A model generated the notes under the pieces. That model was given only the letters and a program-made list of their open reading frames with translations, searched no databases and was not told where the DNA came from. Both the position numbers and the translations under genes were made by a program. Positions 36,892-46,505 of a stretch of 64,000 nucleotides of DNA are shown here, one piece after another. This DNA is from CAWCUK01 sp963798775. GTDB taxonomy: Bacteria; Bacteroidota; Ignavibacteria; Ignavibacteriales; Ignavibacteriaceae. Where the stretch lies: NCBI GenBank assembly GCA_963798775.1, contig CAWCUK010000004.1:186001-250000 (forward strand). Direction: 5' to 3'. How positions within the stretch are numbered: the stretch's first letter is position 1; each line of letters opens with the position of its first letter.

Positions 36892-38232
36892 ATGGAGTTT
36901 CTTCAGAATTTAGTTATACCTCAGTCATCAGAGCATATTAAGCTGCTGCATTATCTTCTGATGTTACTTCTCTTTTTGTTTGTACCGTTTATTAGTGTAG
37001 TATTCGGCGGTGCTTCCATTTCCCTTTATTTCAAAAACAGAGGTTTAAGAGAAAGTAATGATAGGTTTTTACGTTTTTCAAAAGAGATAATTGAGACTGT
37101 AACTTTAAATAAAAGTGTGGGAATTATTCTAGGTATAGTTCCGCTTTTAGCGGCAGTGTTAATCTATGCTCAATTACTCCATAATACTACAATTGCTGCC
37201 ATAAGTTATTTAGTTGCTTCTTTCTTTACCCTTTCGGTAGGGTTAATTTTAATTTATGCGTATAGATATTCAATGTCATTTATGGATATTTTTAATGCTA
37301 TTAAGGAATTTAAACCTCAGGATGAATCGGTTACGGAAGAGATAAGAAAATTTAGAAAAGGGAATTTAAGTCTTAATTTAAGAGCCGGCAGATTTGGGAT
37401 ATTTTTGATGTTTATTGCGCTTTGGCTTTTTATTGCCGGAATTACTTTAGCCATTTTCCCGGCTCAATGGAAAACCAGAGATTTGTTTTATATTCTATTT
37501 TCTTGGCAGGTTCTTACTAAGTATTTTTACTTTTTATCAGCTGCTTTCGCTATAACCGGCGGAGTAATATTATTCTCTTATTTTTATTGGGAAGGCGGAA
37601 AGAAAAATCTTTCTTCGGAATACAGCGGCTTTATTAGAAAAACCGGTATTAGAGTTACATTCACCGCCGCATTATCAATGCCGTTTTTTATGTTCGTAAA
37701 TATTTTTGCTCTTCCTAAAGAGTCTTTATCGGGCGGCGTTTTTACTTTCTCAGTTATCGCGTTAATTCTTCTGTTTATAGGTTTTCAACTTCTTTATGCT
37801 ATGGTAAAAGCCAAAGACAGCAGATTCAGCGGACAAGTATTCTTTGTAATTCTTTTTGCTATTTTTGCGTTAATTATTAAAGATCAGTTGGCGATGAATA
37901 ATGCAACTCAGCTGCAATCGATTGTACTTAGTGCTAAATATGAAGATATGATGGCTGAGTTAACCGGTACAAATAAAGTGCCGGAAGTAAGCGGGGAACA
38001 GATATTTAAGAACATCTGCTCATCTTGCCATAGTTTTGATCATAAAGTAGTTGGGCCTCCGTATAAACAAACTTTGCCTAAATATGAAGGCCATATTGAT
38101 CAATTAATTGCATTCATTCGAAATCCGGTTAAAAAAAATCCGGATTATCCTCCGATGCCGAATCCGGGTTTAAGACCGAATGAAGCAAAAGCTGTTGCAA
38201 ATTATATAATGAGCGAATACAAAAAGAAATAA
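36892..38232 (+). CDS. Polytopic membrane protein with C-terminal cytochrome c domain
   Basis: 446 residues. The first ~340 contain about eight hydrophobic helices (LLMLLLFLFVPFISVVFGG, VGIILGIVPLLAAVLIYA, FGIFLMFIALWLFIAGITLA and others) with no family I can name; a distant likeness to cytochrome bd subunit I cannot be excluded. The last ~80 residues are a class-I cytochrome c with heme motif CSSCHSFDHKVVGPPYK (about 374) and Met ligand in YPPMPNPGLRP. It is the final gene of the ACIII/oxidase operon, 30 bases after ctaB, and is followed by a terminator. It may be an extra electron-transfer or membrane-bound acceptor subunit. Confidence 0.8.
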   Translation: MEFLQNLVIPQSSEHIKLLHYLLMLLLFLFVPFISVVFGGASISLYFKNRGLRESNDRFLRFSKEIIETVTLNKSVGIILGIVPLLAAVLIYAQLLHNTTIAAISYLVASFFTLSVGLILIYAYRYSMSFMDIFNAIKEFKPQDESVTEEIRKFRKGNLSLNLRAGRFGIFLMFIALWLFIAGITLAIFPAQWKTRDLFYILFSWQVLTKYFYFLSAAFAITGGVILFSYFYWEGGKKNLSSEYSGFIRKTGIRVTFTAALSMPFFMFVNIFALPKESLSGGVFTFSVIALILLFIGFQLLYAMVKAKDSRFSGQVFFVILFAIFALIIKDQLAMNNATQLQSIVLSAKYEDMMAELTGTNKVPEVSGEQIFKNICSSCHSFDHKVVGPPYKQTLPKYEGHIDQLIAFIRNPVKKNPDYPPMPNPGLRPNEAKAVANYIMSEYKKK

Positions 38233-38244
38233 AGCATATTAATT

Positions 38245-38281
38245 AAAAAAAGCTTTAAGAAATTATTCTTAAAGCTTTTTT
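38245..38281. terminator. Bidirectional terminator between convergent genes
   Basis: Long AT-rich inverted repeat: AAAAAAAGCTTTAAGAA and TTCTTAAAGCTTTTTT around a four-base loop. It gives a T-run on both strands, ending the respiratory operon on the plus strand and the M24 peptidase gene on the minus strand. Confidence 0.85.
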
Positions 38282-38303
38282 ACTTTTAAAGGAATCATTA
38301 TTT

Positions 38304-39500
38304 CTATTTAAGAATAGGAATTATTTCTTTTTGTCTTTCTCCGCCTGTAGCTTCTACTTCACCTTCCGGGGAAATATAAACATCAATCTCACTTCTAACA
38401 CCAAAATCTCCTGTTAAATAAATTCCCGGTTCAATTGAAAATGAGGTAGAAGGAAGAAGAAGCCTTTCATCTTTAGTTTCATAATCATCCATATGGGCAC
38501 CGCTTCCGTGTAAATCGGTGGTAATAGAATGCCCGGTGCGATGAATAAAATATTCTCCGTAACCTGCATCGGAAATTACTTTTCGTGCGGCATCATCAAC
38601 TTCAAAACCTCTAACTTCTTTACCTTCTTTAAATCTATTTTCTACCAAAGAAAATGCCGTATCTCTAGCGTCAGCAACAATATTAAAAATTTTAGTATAT
38701 TTTTCCGGAACTGAATCTCCCATAAATCCTACCCATGTTATATCGGCCCAGACAGCGCTTTCTTTATTTACTTTTGCCCAAAGATCGATTAATACAAAAT
38801 CACCTTTATTTATTTGTTTATGCTCGTTTTGGGAAGGTGCGTAATGAGGATTCGCGCTATTTTCATTCACTCCTACAATGGGCGGATGATCTGTATAATA
38901 ACCTCGTTCATCAAATTCGTTCATTATAAACTGCTGTACTTCATATTCGTTTAATGTTTTGCCGTTGGCGGTTGACTCTTTAATATAATTAAAAGCTTTT
39001 TCTACAATATCGGTTAAAGCATTTGCAACCGGCTTATTTTCTTCCAACTGATCATTGTTCCAAACGGCATCAAACATCGAAATTAAATCCGCACTGCTTA
39101 CGATATTAATTCCTAAAGATTTAATTTGTTCTATTGTTCCGGCATCAACTTTTGATACATACGGAATAGCGTTCATCGGTGAATATTCCATTGCGACTGA
39201 ATTTACATTTGTTAAGATTTCTTTAAGATGATTTGTAAGGGAGGAGTGGCTTGCATAGGTTAAACGTTCTCCCGGCAGATGATTTAAATTATGAGCTTCA
39301 ATAGCGTTAACTATTTTAATCGGTGTTCCTTCTTTGGGAATAAAATAATAAAATCTCCTGGTTAAGTGACTTTCTTTTGGAACATCAAGTATATTTAGCG
39401 CAAGATCATTACTGCCGCGAAAATCGTACAACAGCCAAGCATCAATATTCATTGAAGTAAGTATTTTCTGCATTTTGTTTAGATTAAATTTTCCCATCAT
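38304..39500 (-). CDS. M24-family metallopeptidase (Xaa-Pro aminopeptidase-like)
   Basis: 398 residues. An N-terminal creatinase-like domain (SMNIDAWLLYDFRGSNDLAL) precedes the pita-bread catalytic domain at about 170-395. Metal ligands follow the family order: Asp in FVLIDLWAK, Asp in VWADITWVG, His in FIHRTGHSI, Glu in FSIEPGIYL and Glu in SEIDVYI. It probably removes residues before proline from peptides in the cytoplasm. ATG codons at 39500 and 39497 are both possible; GAGG lies upstream on the minus strand. Confidence 0.92.
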   Translation of the reverse strand: MMGKFNLNKMQKILTSMNIDAWLLYDFRGSNDLALNILDVPKESHLTRRFYYFIPKEGTPIKIVNAIEAHNLNHLPGERLTYASHSSLTNHLKEILTNVNSVAMEYSPMNAIPYVSKVDAGTIEQIKSLGINIVSSADLISMFDAVWNNDQLEENKPVANALTDIVEKAFNYIKESTANGKTLNEYEVQQFIMNEFDERGYYTDHPPIVGVNENSANPHYAPSQNEHKQINKGDFVLIDLWAKVNKESAVWADITWVGFMGDSVPEKYTKIFNIVADARDTAFSLVENRFKEGKEVRGFEVDDAARKVISDAGYGEYFIHRTGHSITTDLHGSGAHMDDYETKDERLLLPSTSFSIEPGIYLTGDFGVRSEIDVYISPEGEVEATGGERQKEIIPILK

Positions 39501-39534
39501 TTGACCTCTTTGAATTTCATAAAATTATTATTAA

Positions 39535-40620
39535 TTATTGTTCGAAAATCATAGTTATCTTAGTCCCTTCATCAACTCTGCTTTCTATAATAAATTCACC
39601 TCCGTGTAACTTACATATTTTCTTAGCGATAGTTAGCCCTAAACCCGGACCCTGCTGATCATATTTTTCTCGGTTAAATTGCATAAAAGCGCCGATAGAA
39701 TTTATCTGATCATTCTTCATCCCTCTGCCGCTGTCTGTTACGGAAATCATTAAACTTGTATCGTTGGAAATTGTGCTGATAAAAACCTGTCCGCCTTTTG
39801 TTGAAAATTTAAATGCATTACTAATTATTTCGGATAATATTTTCCTCAAATATCCTTCACTCATTCTAAGTGCCGAATGATCTTCCAAATCCAGAACTAA
39901 ATCATCAAATCGATTAAATTGTTTAGCGACATTTACAGATATTTCAGATATTAAATCATTTGGATTAATGAAATATGATTCTCTTAAAAGACGAACTTTT
40001 TTAGGATCATTTGAAATCATTTCTAATTCAGTAAAAGCAACAATATTTTCAGTCATACCCTTTAAACGAAGCGCGTCTTTATAAATAAATTTCAGCATTT
40101 GAATAGCTTCTTGTTTTTCTAAAGTATCAAATTCCTTTATTAAAATATCGGAAAATCCTAGAATTCCATTAACCGGCGTAAAAAATTCATGCGGTATTGA
40201 AAACGAAATGCTTCCCCGTAATTCATCTAACCTTTTTTCTGATTTTTTAAGTACTGTATCGAATTTTTTGTATGCTACTTCTATTATTTTTAAAAGCTCA
40301 TTTGTATTAAAAGGCTTATGAATAAAATAATCAAAACCGGTATTTGTTATTTTTTTCTTTTTAATATTTTCATCAACTAAGAAAATAAATGGGACAGAAT
40401 GGCATGAGTTTTCATCTCTTAAATAATTAAAAGATTCGAATTCTTTTGACCCAACTAAATTAAGATTGCAAATTACTAATTCCGGAATTTTACCATAACC
40501 ATTTTGAAAGGAGGGACGATTTTTGTTTACTAAATCTATACTAAACTGTTCTCTGTTCAACGTGAGGAAGATTTTTTCAACCACATCTTCATCATCTTCA
40601 AAAACTAAAACATTTTTCAT
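39535..40620 (-). CDS. Histidine kinase with degenerate N-terminal receiver domain
   Basis: 361 residues. Residues 1-~120 fold as a response-regulator receiver: acidic pair in VFEDDEDVV and HKPFN with the conserved Lys. The phosphoacceptor position reads VICNLNL, with Asn in place of Asp, so it probably cannot be phosphorylated. A HisKA box follows (SIPHEFFTPVNGILGFSDIL, His near 142). The HATPase_c domain has ILSEIISNAFKF, DSGRGM and GPGLGLTIAKKICKLHGG. No membrane segment, so it is a cytoplasmic kinase. The cognate regulator is not adjacent. It lies 35 bases upstream of the peptidase gene on the same strand. Confidence 0.9.
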   Translation of the reverse strand: MKNVLVFEDDEDVVEKIFLTLNREQFSIDLVNKNRPSFQNGYGKIPELVICNLNLVGSKEFESFNYLRDENSCHSVPFIFLVDENIKKKKITNTGFDYFIHKPFNTNELLKIIEVAYKKFDTVLKKSEKRLDELRGSISFSIPHEFFTPVNGILGFSDILIKEFDTLEKQEAIQMLKFIYKDALRLKGMTENIVAFTELEMISNDPKKVRLLRESYFINPNDLISEISVNVAKQFNRFDDLVLDLEDHSALRMSEGYLRKILSEIISNAFKFSTKGGQVFISTISNDTSLMISVTDSGRGMKNDQINSIGAFMQFNREKYDQQGPGLGLTIAKKICKLHGGEFIIESRVDEGTKITMIFEQ

Positions 40621-40821
40621 ATAGAATAAATTTCATCAATAATCTAAAGATAAATTTCAATTTACAGAAATTTATCTACAAATTAAAAAAAGATTTTTTG
40701 AAAAAAGAAAAACAATTATTAATATTTATCTATTATGGTCTAATTTTGTATTAGTAATTTTAGAACATGATTATTAAATTAAGTTTATATAAATATTTAT
40801 TAGTTTATTTGGAGGGTGATA

Positions 40822-43716
40822 ATGTCATCAAAATTTGTTATAACTTCAATTCTTTTATTTTTCGGTTTTTGCTCTTTTACGGCAGCACAAACTTATAAAG
40901 GTCCTGCACTGGGTAATATAAGTTCAGGAGTAACAGTTACTACAGATAATTTTAGCCGGGCCATAGCAGTTAGTCCGCCAAAAGAAAAAGGCCCGGAAAA
41001 CGATGTTGAATATTTGAGAGAACCTATTTATGTCGATTTTGCTCAAGCTCCCATAAAATCGAAATATTTTGAAGATCCTAGTGTAAGCGGAAAGCCTGCC
41101 GGAACAGCAGCAACTATACTTCTAAAGGATTTTAAAGGCGTTTCCCAAACAAATTTTATCCCTCCTGATCCTCATCTTGCAGTAGGCCCGGATCATATAA
41201 TTACTACTGTTAACAGTAGTTTTGCTATTTTCGATAAAGAAGGAAATATGCTTAAGCTGATTGACGGTGACCAGTGGTATAATAGTTTAATTCCTTCGGC
41301 AGGTGTTTTTGATCCTAAAATTATTTATGATCATTTTGATAATCATTGGATAATGGTTTGGTTAAGCGTAAATGATAATGATAAAGCCGCGTATTTATTA
41401 GTATCCGTCTCAGATGATGCCGATCCGTTAGGAGTTTGGCATAATTGGGCGCTTCCGGCAAATTATAACGGCAGTGATTCTGTTTCTAACTGGAGTGATT
41501 ATGAAGGAGTAGGATACGATAAAAATGCACTATATATAACAGCTAATCAATGGTCTTTTGCCGGTTCATTCGAATATGCTAAGCTAAGAATTATTCCAAA
41601 ACATCAATTATATTTAGACAATCCAAATCAAATTGAGTGGGTAGATTTTTGGGATTTTAGATATCCTTCCAGTACTAGTACAAAAATTTTTAATATTCGT
41701 CCTGCTATAATGCTTGATGACGCGGCCCAATATTATATGCTGCATTCTCCCGGTGGCAGCGCTAATTTTATGGTTCTTTATAAAGTTAATGATGCTTTAG
41801 GAAATCCGTCTATTTCGGAAACTAACGTAATGGTTTCTTCTTATAAATCCTCGACTAACGCAAAACAATTAGGCGGCGGTTCAATGGATGTTGAAGCCGG
41901 CGGAAGCGCTCTAAGAAGTGAACCTATTTATCAGGATGGACTTTTACACACTGTTCATTCTGTTTTAAGTCCCGGCCTCGATTCTACTTCGAGTTTACAG
42001 TATGTAAAAATTGATGTAAATGGTAATTCCGCGGTAGAGGATTTACAATTTGGGGCGAAATCATACTGGCATTATTACCCCGCGTTAGCGGTTGATAAAA
42101 GCGGAAATGTGGTCATAACATACAGCCGTTCCAGCCAGAATGAATATATAGGAGCCTATTTTACAACAAAAATTAATTCCGGCTCTTTTGAAGGAAGCCA
42201 TTTACTTCGAGCCGGAAATGGTAATTATGTAAAAGATTATGATTCCGGAAGAAATAGATGGGGAGATTATATGGGCATAGCTGTTGATCCCGCTGATCCG
42301 GATAATATCTGGATGTTTACGGAATACGCGTCTAATACGAATACTTGGGGAACTTGGATAGGTGAGGTAAGAATGGTTCCTTTCCCGGGAATAAAAGTTG
42401 AGACAGATACTGTTGATTTCAGTTATTCACAAACAAATGTTTCAAGTGATACTTTAACTGCGTATATAACCAATTATGGAACCGATAATCTTGAAATAAC
42501 AAATATTTCTAAAGATGCCGGTCCTTTTCACGTAGTTGATAATTTCTCTTTCCCTATATCTCTTGCTTCATATGATTCATTAAAAATAAAAGTGGTGTTT
42601 ATTCCAACCGACGCGACGGAATATAATGAAGTTTTAAACGTTACTAATAACTCCGGTTCATTTAATGGAATCCCTTTAAAAGGCCATGGCTACCAAATAG
42701 AAACAGCTGCAAAAGGCATTCTTTATGCGTCTACGGGAACAAAAAATAACGGAGATATAATCACTTTAAATTTAACGGACGGTACAGGCTCCAGAATTGG
42801 TGCTTCTAGGTTCGATGATGTTAAATGTATTACGGTTGATCCCAAAACAAAAATTATTTATGGAGTTGTAACTTCATTAGATAGTTCAACCATAATCCGT
42901 GTAAACGCAAAGGGAGGCGATTCATATAAACTATTTGATTTAGATCTTCCGAATATGGCCGCAATTGCTTTTGATACTGCGGGTGTATTTTATGCGGCAC
43001 AAAAAAACGGGGAAATTTATCAAATTAATTTATCAAACGGAAGTTATAATAAACTTGCTACCACGCCTATTAATATTTCGGGAATGGCTTTTAATCCCTT
43101 AACAAATAACTTATGGGTTTCGGTAATTTATGCCGGTACTAAAGATAAAATCTTTAAAGTGGATGTAAATACAGGCGATACAACTTTGGTTGGAAGTACT
43201 AAATTAAATGCTATTACCAACGATTTAGTTTTTGATGCTGAAGGAAATCTTTTTGGTGTTACCGGTTCCGTAAGTCAAATTAATTCTTTAATTAGCATTG
43301 ATAAAAACACAGGAGAAGGAACTATAATCGGTGAGACAGGATTTAAAAATATTAGAGGATTAGCACTGCTTACCAACGGAAACGCGACCGGCGTGGCTGA
43401 AAATCTAAAGTCTCACCTGCCTAAAGATTTTACTTTAGCTCAGAATTATCCTAATCCTTTTAATCCTACAACAAAAATTGAATTTGGAATTCCAATTTCC
43501 TCAAATGTAAAAGTGGTGATTTACAATATGTTGGGTGAAGTTGTTAAAACTCTTGTAAACGGATCAATGCAAGCCGGCTTCCATTCAATGGTTTGGAACG
43601 CGGATGATAGTAACGGCAGCAAAGTTAGCAGCGGCATATATTTTTACGAACTAAGAGCCTCCGGAGCTAATGGAAATGAATTTAGGATGATGAGAAAAAT
43701 GGTTCTTCTTAAATAA
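40822..43716 (+). CDS. Large secreted protein with Hydin-like domain, propeller and T9SS sorting tail
   Basis: 964 residues from the ATG at 40822, with GGAGG six bases upstream; a GTG six bases earlier is the alternative. Signal peptide (FVITSILLFFGFCSFTAAQ). Residues ~80-530 form an uncharacterised beta-rich region (NFIPPDPHLAVGPDHIITTV, IFDKEGNMLKLIDGDQWYN, WGDYMGIAVDPADPDNIWMF). A choice-of-anchor/ASPM-SPD-2-Hydin-like domain follows (LTAYITNYGTDNLEITNIS...VVFIPTDATEYN), then a propeller-like part. The tail FTLAQNYPNPFNPTTKIEFG to the end is a type A sorting domain for type IX secretion. Surface-exposed or released; substrate or ligand unknown. Confidence 0.88.
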   Translation: MSSKFVITSILLFFGFCSFTAAQTYKGPALGNISSGVTVTTDNFSRAIAVSPPKEKGPENDVEYLREPIYVDFAQAPIKSKYFEDPSVSGKPAGTAATILLKDFKGVSQTNFIPPDPHLAVGPDHIITTVNSSFAIFDKEGNMLKLIDGDQWYNSLIPSAGVFDPKIIYDHFDNHWIMVWLSVNDNDKAAYLLVSVSDDADPLGVWHNWALPANYNGSDSVSNWSDYEGVGYDKNALYITANQWSFAGSFEYAKLRIIPKHQLYLDNPNQIEWVDFWDFRYPSSTSTKIFNIRPAIMLDDAAQYYMLHSPGGSANFMVLYKVNDALGNPSISETNVMVSSYKSSTNAKQLGGGSMDVEAGGSALRSEPIYQDGLLHTVHSVLSPGLDSTSSLQYVKIDVNGNSAVEDLQFGAKSYWHYYPALAVDKSGNVVITYSRSSQNEYIGAYFTTKINSGSFEGSHLLRAGNGNYVKDYDSGRNRWGDYMGIAVDPADPDNIWMFTEYASNTNTWGTWIGEVRMVPFPGIKVETDTVDFSYSQTNVSSDTLTAYITNYGTDNLEITNISKDAGPFHVVDNFSFPISLASYDSLKIKVVFIPTDATEYNEVLNVTNNSGSFNGIPLKGHGYQIETAAKGILYASTGTKNNGDIITLNLTDGTGSRIGASRFDDVKCITVDPKTKIIYGVVTSLDSSTIIRVNAKGGDSYKLFDLDLPNMAAIAFDTAGVFYAAQKNGEIYQINLSNGSYNKLATTPINISGMAFNPLTNNLWVSVIYAGTKDKIFKVDVNTGDTTLVGSTKLNAITNDLVFDAEGNLFGVTGSVSQINSLISIDKNTGEGTIIGETGFKNIRGLALLTNGNATGVAENLKSHLPKDFTLAQNYPNPFNPTTKIEFGIPISSNVKVVIYNMLGEVVKTLVNGSMQAGFHSMVWNADDSNGSKVSSGIYFYELRASGANGNEFRMMRKMVLLK

Positions 43717-43741
43717 ATTTTCTTCCGCTATTTATTATTTT

Positions 43742-43778
43742 GGCCGTCTTAATTAATTTTAACGACGGCCTCTTTTTT
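43742..43778 (+). terminator. Rho-independent terminator after the secreted-protein gene
   Basis: GGCCGTC/GACGGCC stem, partly extended by TTAA/TTAA with a bulged C, then TCTTTTTT. It lies 25 bases after the stop and isolates the secreted-protein gene from glycogen phosphorylase. Confidence 0.85.
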
Positions 43779-43922
43779 ATCGGCTTCCATAAAAATATCA
43801 CTTGTTTAAGATCAAAAATAATTTAGTTATACATTTTTGATGAGTCTGGTTTTCTGTAGATTTTAAATTCAGAAATTTTTCAATCCACAAAAAATTTAGA
43901 TTAAAGTTATCTTGGAGAATAA

Positions 43923-46493
43923 ATGCATAAGTTTTTAGGCACTTATAATGTAGTTCCGTCATTACCAAAAAATTTAGAAAAATTACGCGAACTTGCTTAT
44001 AATATTCACTGGTCATGGAATCCTGACGCGAGAGAATTATTTAGACGATTAGATAGAGAATTATGGGAAGAGACAAATCATAATCCGATAACTATGCTCG
44101 GAAATATTAGTCAATCAAGGTTACAAGAAGTTTCGCAGGATGATGGTTTTAAAGCACATCTGGATAGAGTTTATAAACGTCTTCAAGATTACCTTAGCGA
44201 AAAAACCTGGTATCAAAAAAATTATAATTATCCTCAATCGTTCAATATTGTATATTTCTCAGCGGAGTTCGGATTAACGGAATGTCTCCAAACTTACTCA
44301 GGAGGATTAGGAATTCTTGCCGGTGATCATCTTAAAGCTTCCAGCGATTTAGGTATTCCTTTAATTGGTTTAGGTTTGTTATACAAAGAAGGATATTTTC
44401 AGCAATATTTAACTTCCGACGGATGGCAGCATGAAAGATATGAAATAAACGATTTTACCAATCTTCCGATGCAATTAGTCATTAAAGATAACGGTGAACC
44501 TTTAGTATCTTCAGTAAATTTTTATGACCGAGAAGTTTTTTTCCAAGTATGGAAGATACAAGTAGGACGGGTTCCGCTTTATCTGCTTGATACAAATATT
44601 CATCTCAATTCTGAAGTTGACAGAAAAATTACCCAAACGTTATACGGAGGTAATGTAGAAACACGAATTCAGCAAGAAATAATTTTAGGAATCGGAGGAA
44701 TCCGGACTCTTCACGCGATGGGTGTTAAACCCATGGTCTGTCATATGAATGAAGGCCATTCGGCATTCCTTTCTTTAGAAAGAATGAGATTAATAATTCA
44801 AAATTATAAAATATCATTTAACGAAGCTAAGGAAATAGGATTTTACTCAAATATATTTACAACTCATACTCCCGTACCGGCAGGAATTGATGTGTTTTCG
44901 AATGAACTTGTTGAAAAATATTTAGGCAACTATTATCGAAACGAACTTAAAATATCGGATAGAGAATTTTATTCGTTGGGAACAATTTATAAAGATAAAG
45001 AATCGCACGTATTTAATATGGCGCATCTCGCCATGAATACCGCGGGTTATATAAACGGTGTAAGTAAACTTCACGGCGAGGTTTCAAAAAAAATGTGGGT
45101 AAGCGGTTTTCCTGATGTTCCATTTAATGAAATTCCGATCGGTTCAATTACTAACGGCGTTCATATTCGATCTCATATTTCGGGGGAAATGGAACAATTG
45201 TTCTTGCAATATATAGGGGAAAAATGGGTAGATAATCCCGCATCCACAAATTTGTGGGAAAGAATAGACAAAATACCCGATGAAGAATTGTGGCGCACTC
45301 ATGAAAGAAGACGTGAAAGATTAGTGGCATTCGCGAGAAGAAGATTAATCAAACAAATTAGAGCTAGAGGCGGCAGCCAAAATGAAATAAGCGCCGCATC
45401 CGAAATTCTTGATCCTACAGCATTAACTATAGGTTTTGCCAGAAGATTTGCTACATATAAAAGAGCTACATTAATTTTCAAAGATGTTGAAAGACTGCTC
45501 GATATTCTAAATAACAAAGATTATCCTGTCCAATTTGTAATTGCCGGTAAAGCGCATCCAAAAGATGAAGAAGGGAAAAAATTGATACAGGAAATTTATC
45601 AGATTACTAAAGAAGAGAAATTTAAAAGGAAAATTGTTTTTATTGAAAATTATGATATGAATGTTGCCCGCTATTTAGTTGAAGGCTGCGACATTTGGTT
45701 AAATAATCCCCGCAGACCTTTAGAGGCAAGCGGAACTTCCGGAATGAAAGTGATTGCAAACGGCGGTTTAAATTTTAGTATTCTTGACGGCTGGTGGGAT
45801 GAAGGTTTTGATCCTGAAGTAGGATGGAAAATAGGGAACGGTGAAGAATATTCTGATCCGGATTATCAAGACGAAATAGAATCAAGGCAGCTTTATGATA
45901 CTTTGGAATCGCAAATAGTACCACTATTTTACGCGAAAGGACAGGATAGGCTGCCCAGACAATGGATTACTATGGTAAAAAATTCTATGAAAAAACTTGG
46001 GCCGTATTTTAATACTCATAGAATGCTTCAAGAATATTTTGAAAAATATTATAAAGACGCGTTCCAAAAGAGACAATATTTAATTAAAAATGATTGGGCT
46101 CCGGCCAAAGAATTGTCTGCTTGGAAAGAAAAAGTGATCGGAAATTGGGGAAGCATTAGAGCGTTTAATATAAAAACAAACGGCAATAATAAAAAAATAT
46201 TTGTAGGAGAAGATTTGCCGGTGGAAGCCGAAATAGATCTTGGTAATTTAGTTCCGGAAGATGTAGAGGTTCAAATATATTTTGGTCCGGTAGAAGGGCA
46301 AGATAATCCTCAAAATAATCATACTATTGTTATGAATCCGAATTCGAAAAAAACAAACGACGGTACATATAAATATTCCGGAAGTATTAAAACAGAAAAA
46401 ACAGGCCAGCAGGGATTTACAATAAGAATATTGCCGAAAAATAATATGCTTATTAGTCCGTTTGAACTTGACGTTGTTTACTGGGCTTATTAA
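43923..46493 (+). CDS. glgP: Alpha-glucan (glycogen/maltodextrin) phosphorylase, GT35
   Basis: 856 residues. It releases glucose 1-phosphate from glycogen or dextrins. The N-terminus NLEKLRELAYNIHWSWNPDA and AEFGLTECLQTYSGGLGILAGDHLK identify the shorter bacterial/archaeal phosphorylase subfamily. The PLP lysine is Lys609 in SGTSGMKVIANGGLN, and GWWDEGFDPEVGWKIG follows. Residues ~740-856 are an additional beta domain (VEAEIDLGNLVPEDVEVQIYF) seen in this subfamily. GGAG lies six bases upstream of the ATG. The unknown gene 13 bases downstream is probably co-transcribed. Confidence 0.96.
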   Translation: MHKFLGTYNVVPSLPKNLEKLRELAYNIHWSWNPDARELFRRLDRELWEETNHNPITMLGNISQSRLQEVSQDDGFKAHLDRVYKRLQDYLSEKTWYQKNYNYPQSFNIVYFSAEFGLTECLQTYSGGLGILAGDHLKASSDLGIPLIGLGLLYKEGYFQQYLTSDGWQHERYEINDFTNLPMQLVIKDNGEPLVSSVNFYDREVFFQVWKIQVGRVPLYLLDTNIHLNSEVDRKITQTLYGGNVETRIQQEIILGIGGIRTLHAMGVKPMVCHMNEGHSAFLSLERMRLIIQNYKISFNEAKEIGFYSNIFTTHTPVPAGIDVFSNELVEKYLGNYYRNELKISDREFYSLGTIYKDKESHVFNMAHLAMNTAGYINGVSKLHGEVSKKMWVSGFPDVPFNEIPIGSITNGVHIRSHISGEMEQLFLQYIGEKWVDNPASTNLWERIDKIPDEELWRTHERRRERLVAFARRRLIKQIRARGGSQNEISAASEILDPTALTIGFARRFATYKRATLIFKDVERLLDILNNKDYPVQFVIAGKAHPKDEEGKKLIQEIYQITKEEKFKRKIVFIENYDMNVARYLVEGCDIWLNNPRRPLEASGTSGMKVIANGGLNFSILDGWWDEGFDPEVGWKIGNGEEYSDPDYQDEIESRQLYDTLESQIVPLFYAKGQDRLPRQWITMVKNSMKKLGPYFNTHRMLQEYFEKYYKDAFQKRQYLIKNDWAPAKELSAWKEKVIGNWGSIRAFNIKTNGNNKKIFVGEDLPVEAEIDLGNLVPEDVEVQIYFGPVEGQDNPQNNHTIVMNPNSKKTNDGTYKYSGSIKTEKTGQQGFTIRILPKNNMLISPFELDVVYWAY

Positions 46494-46505
46494 TTTTTTT
46501 TTCTT

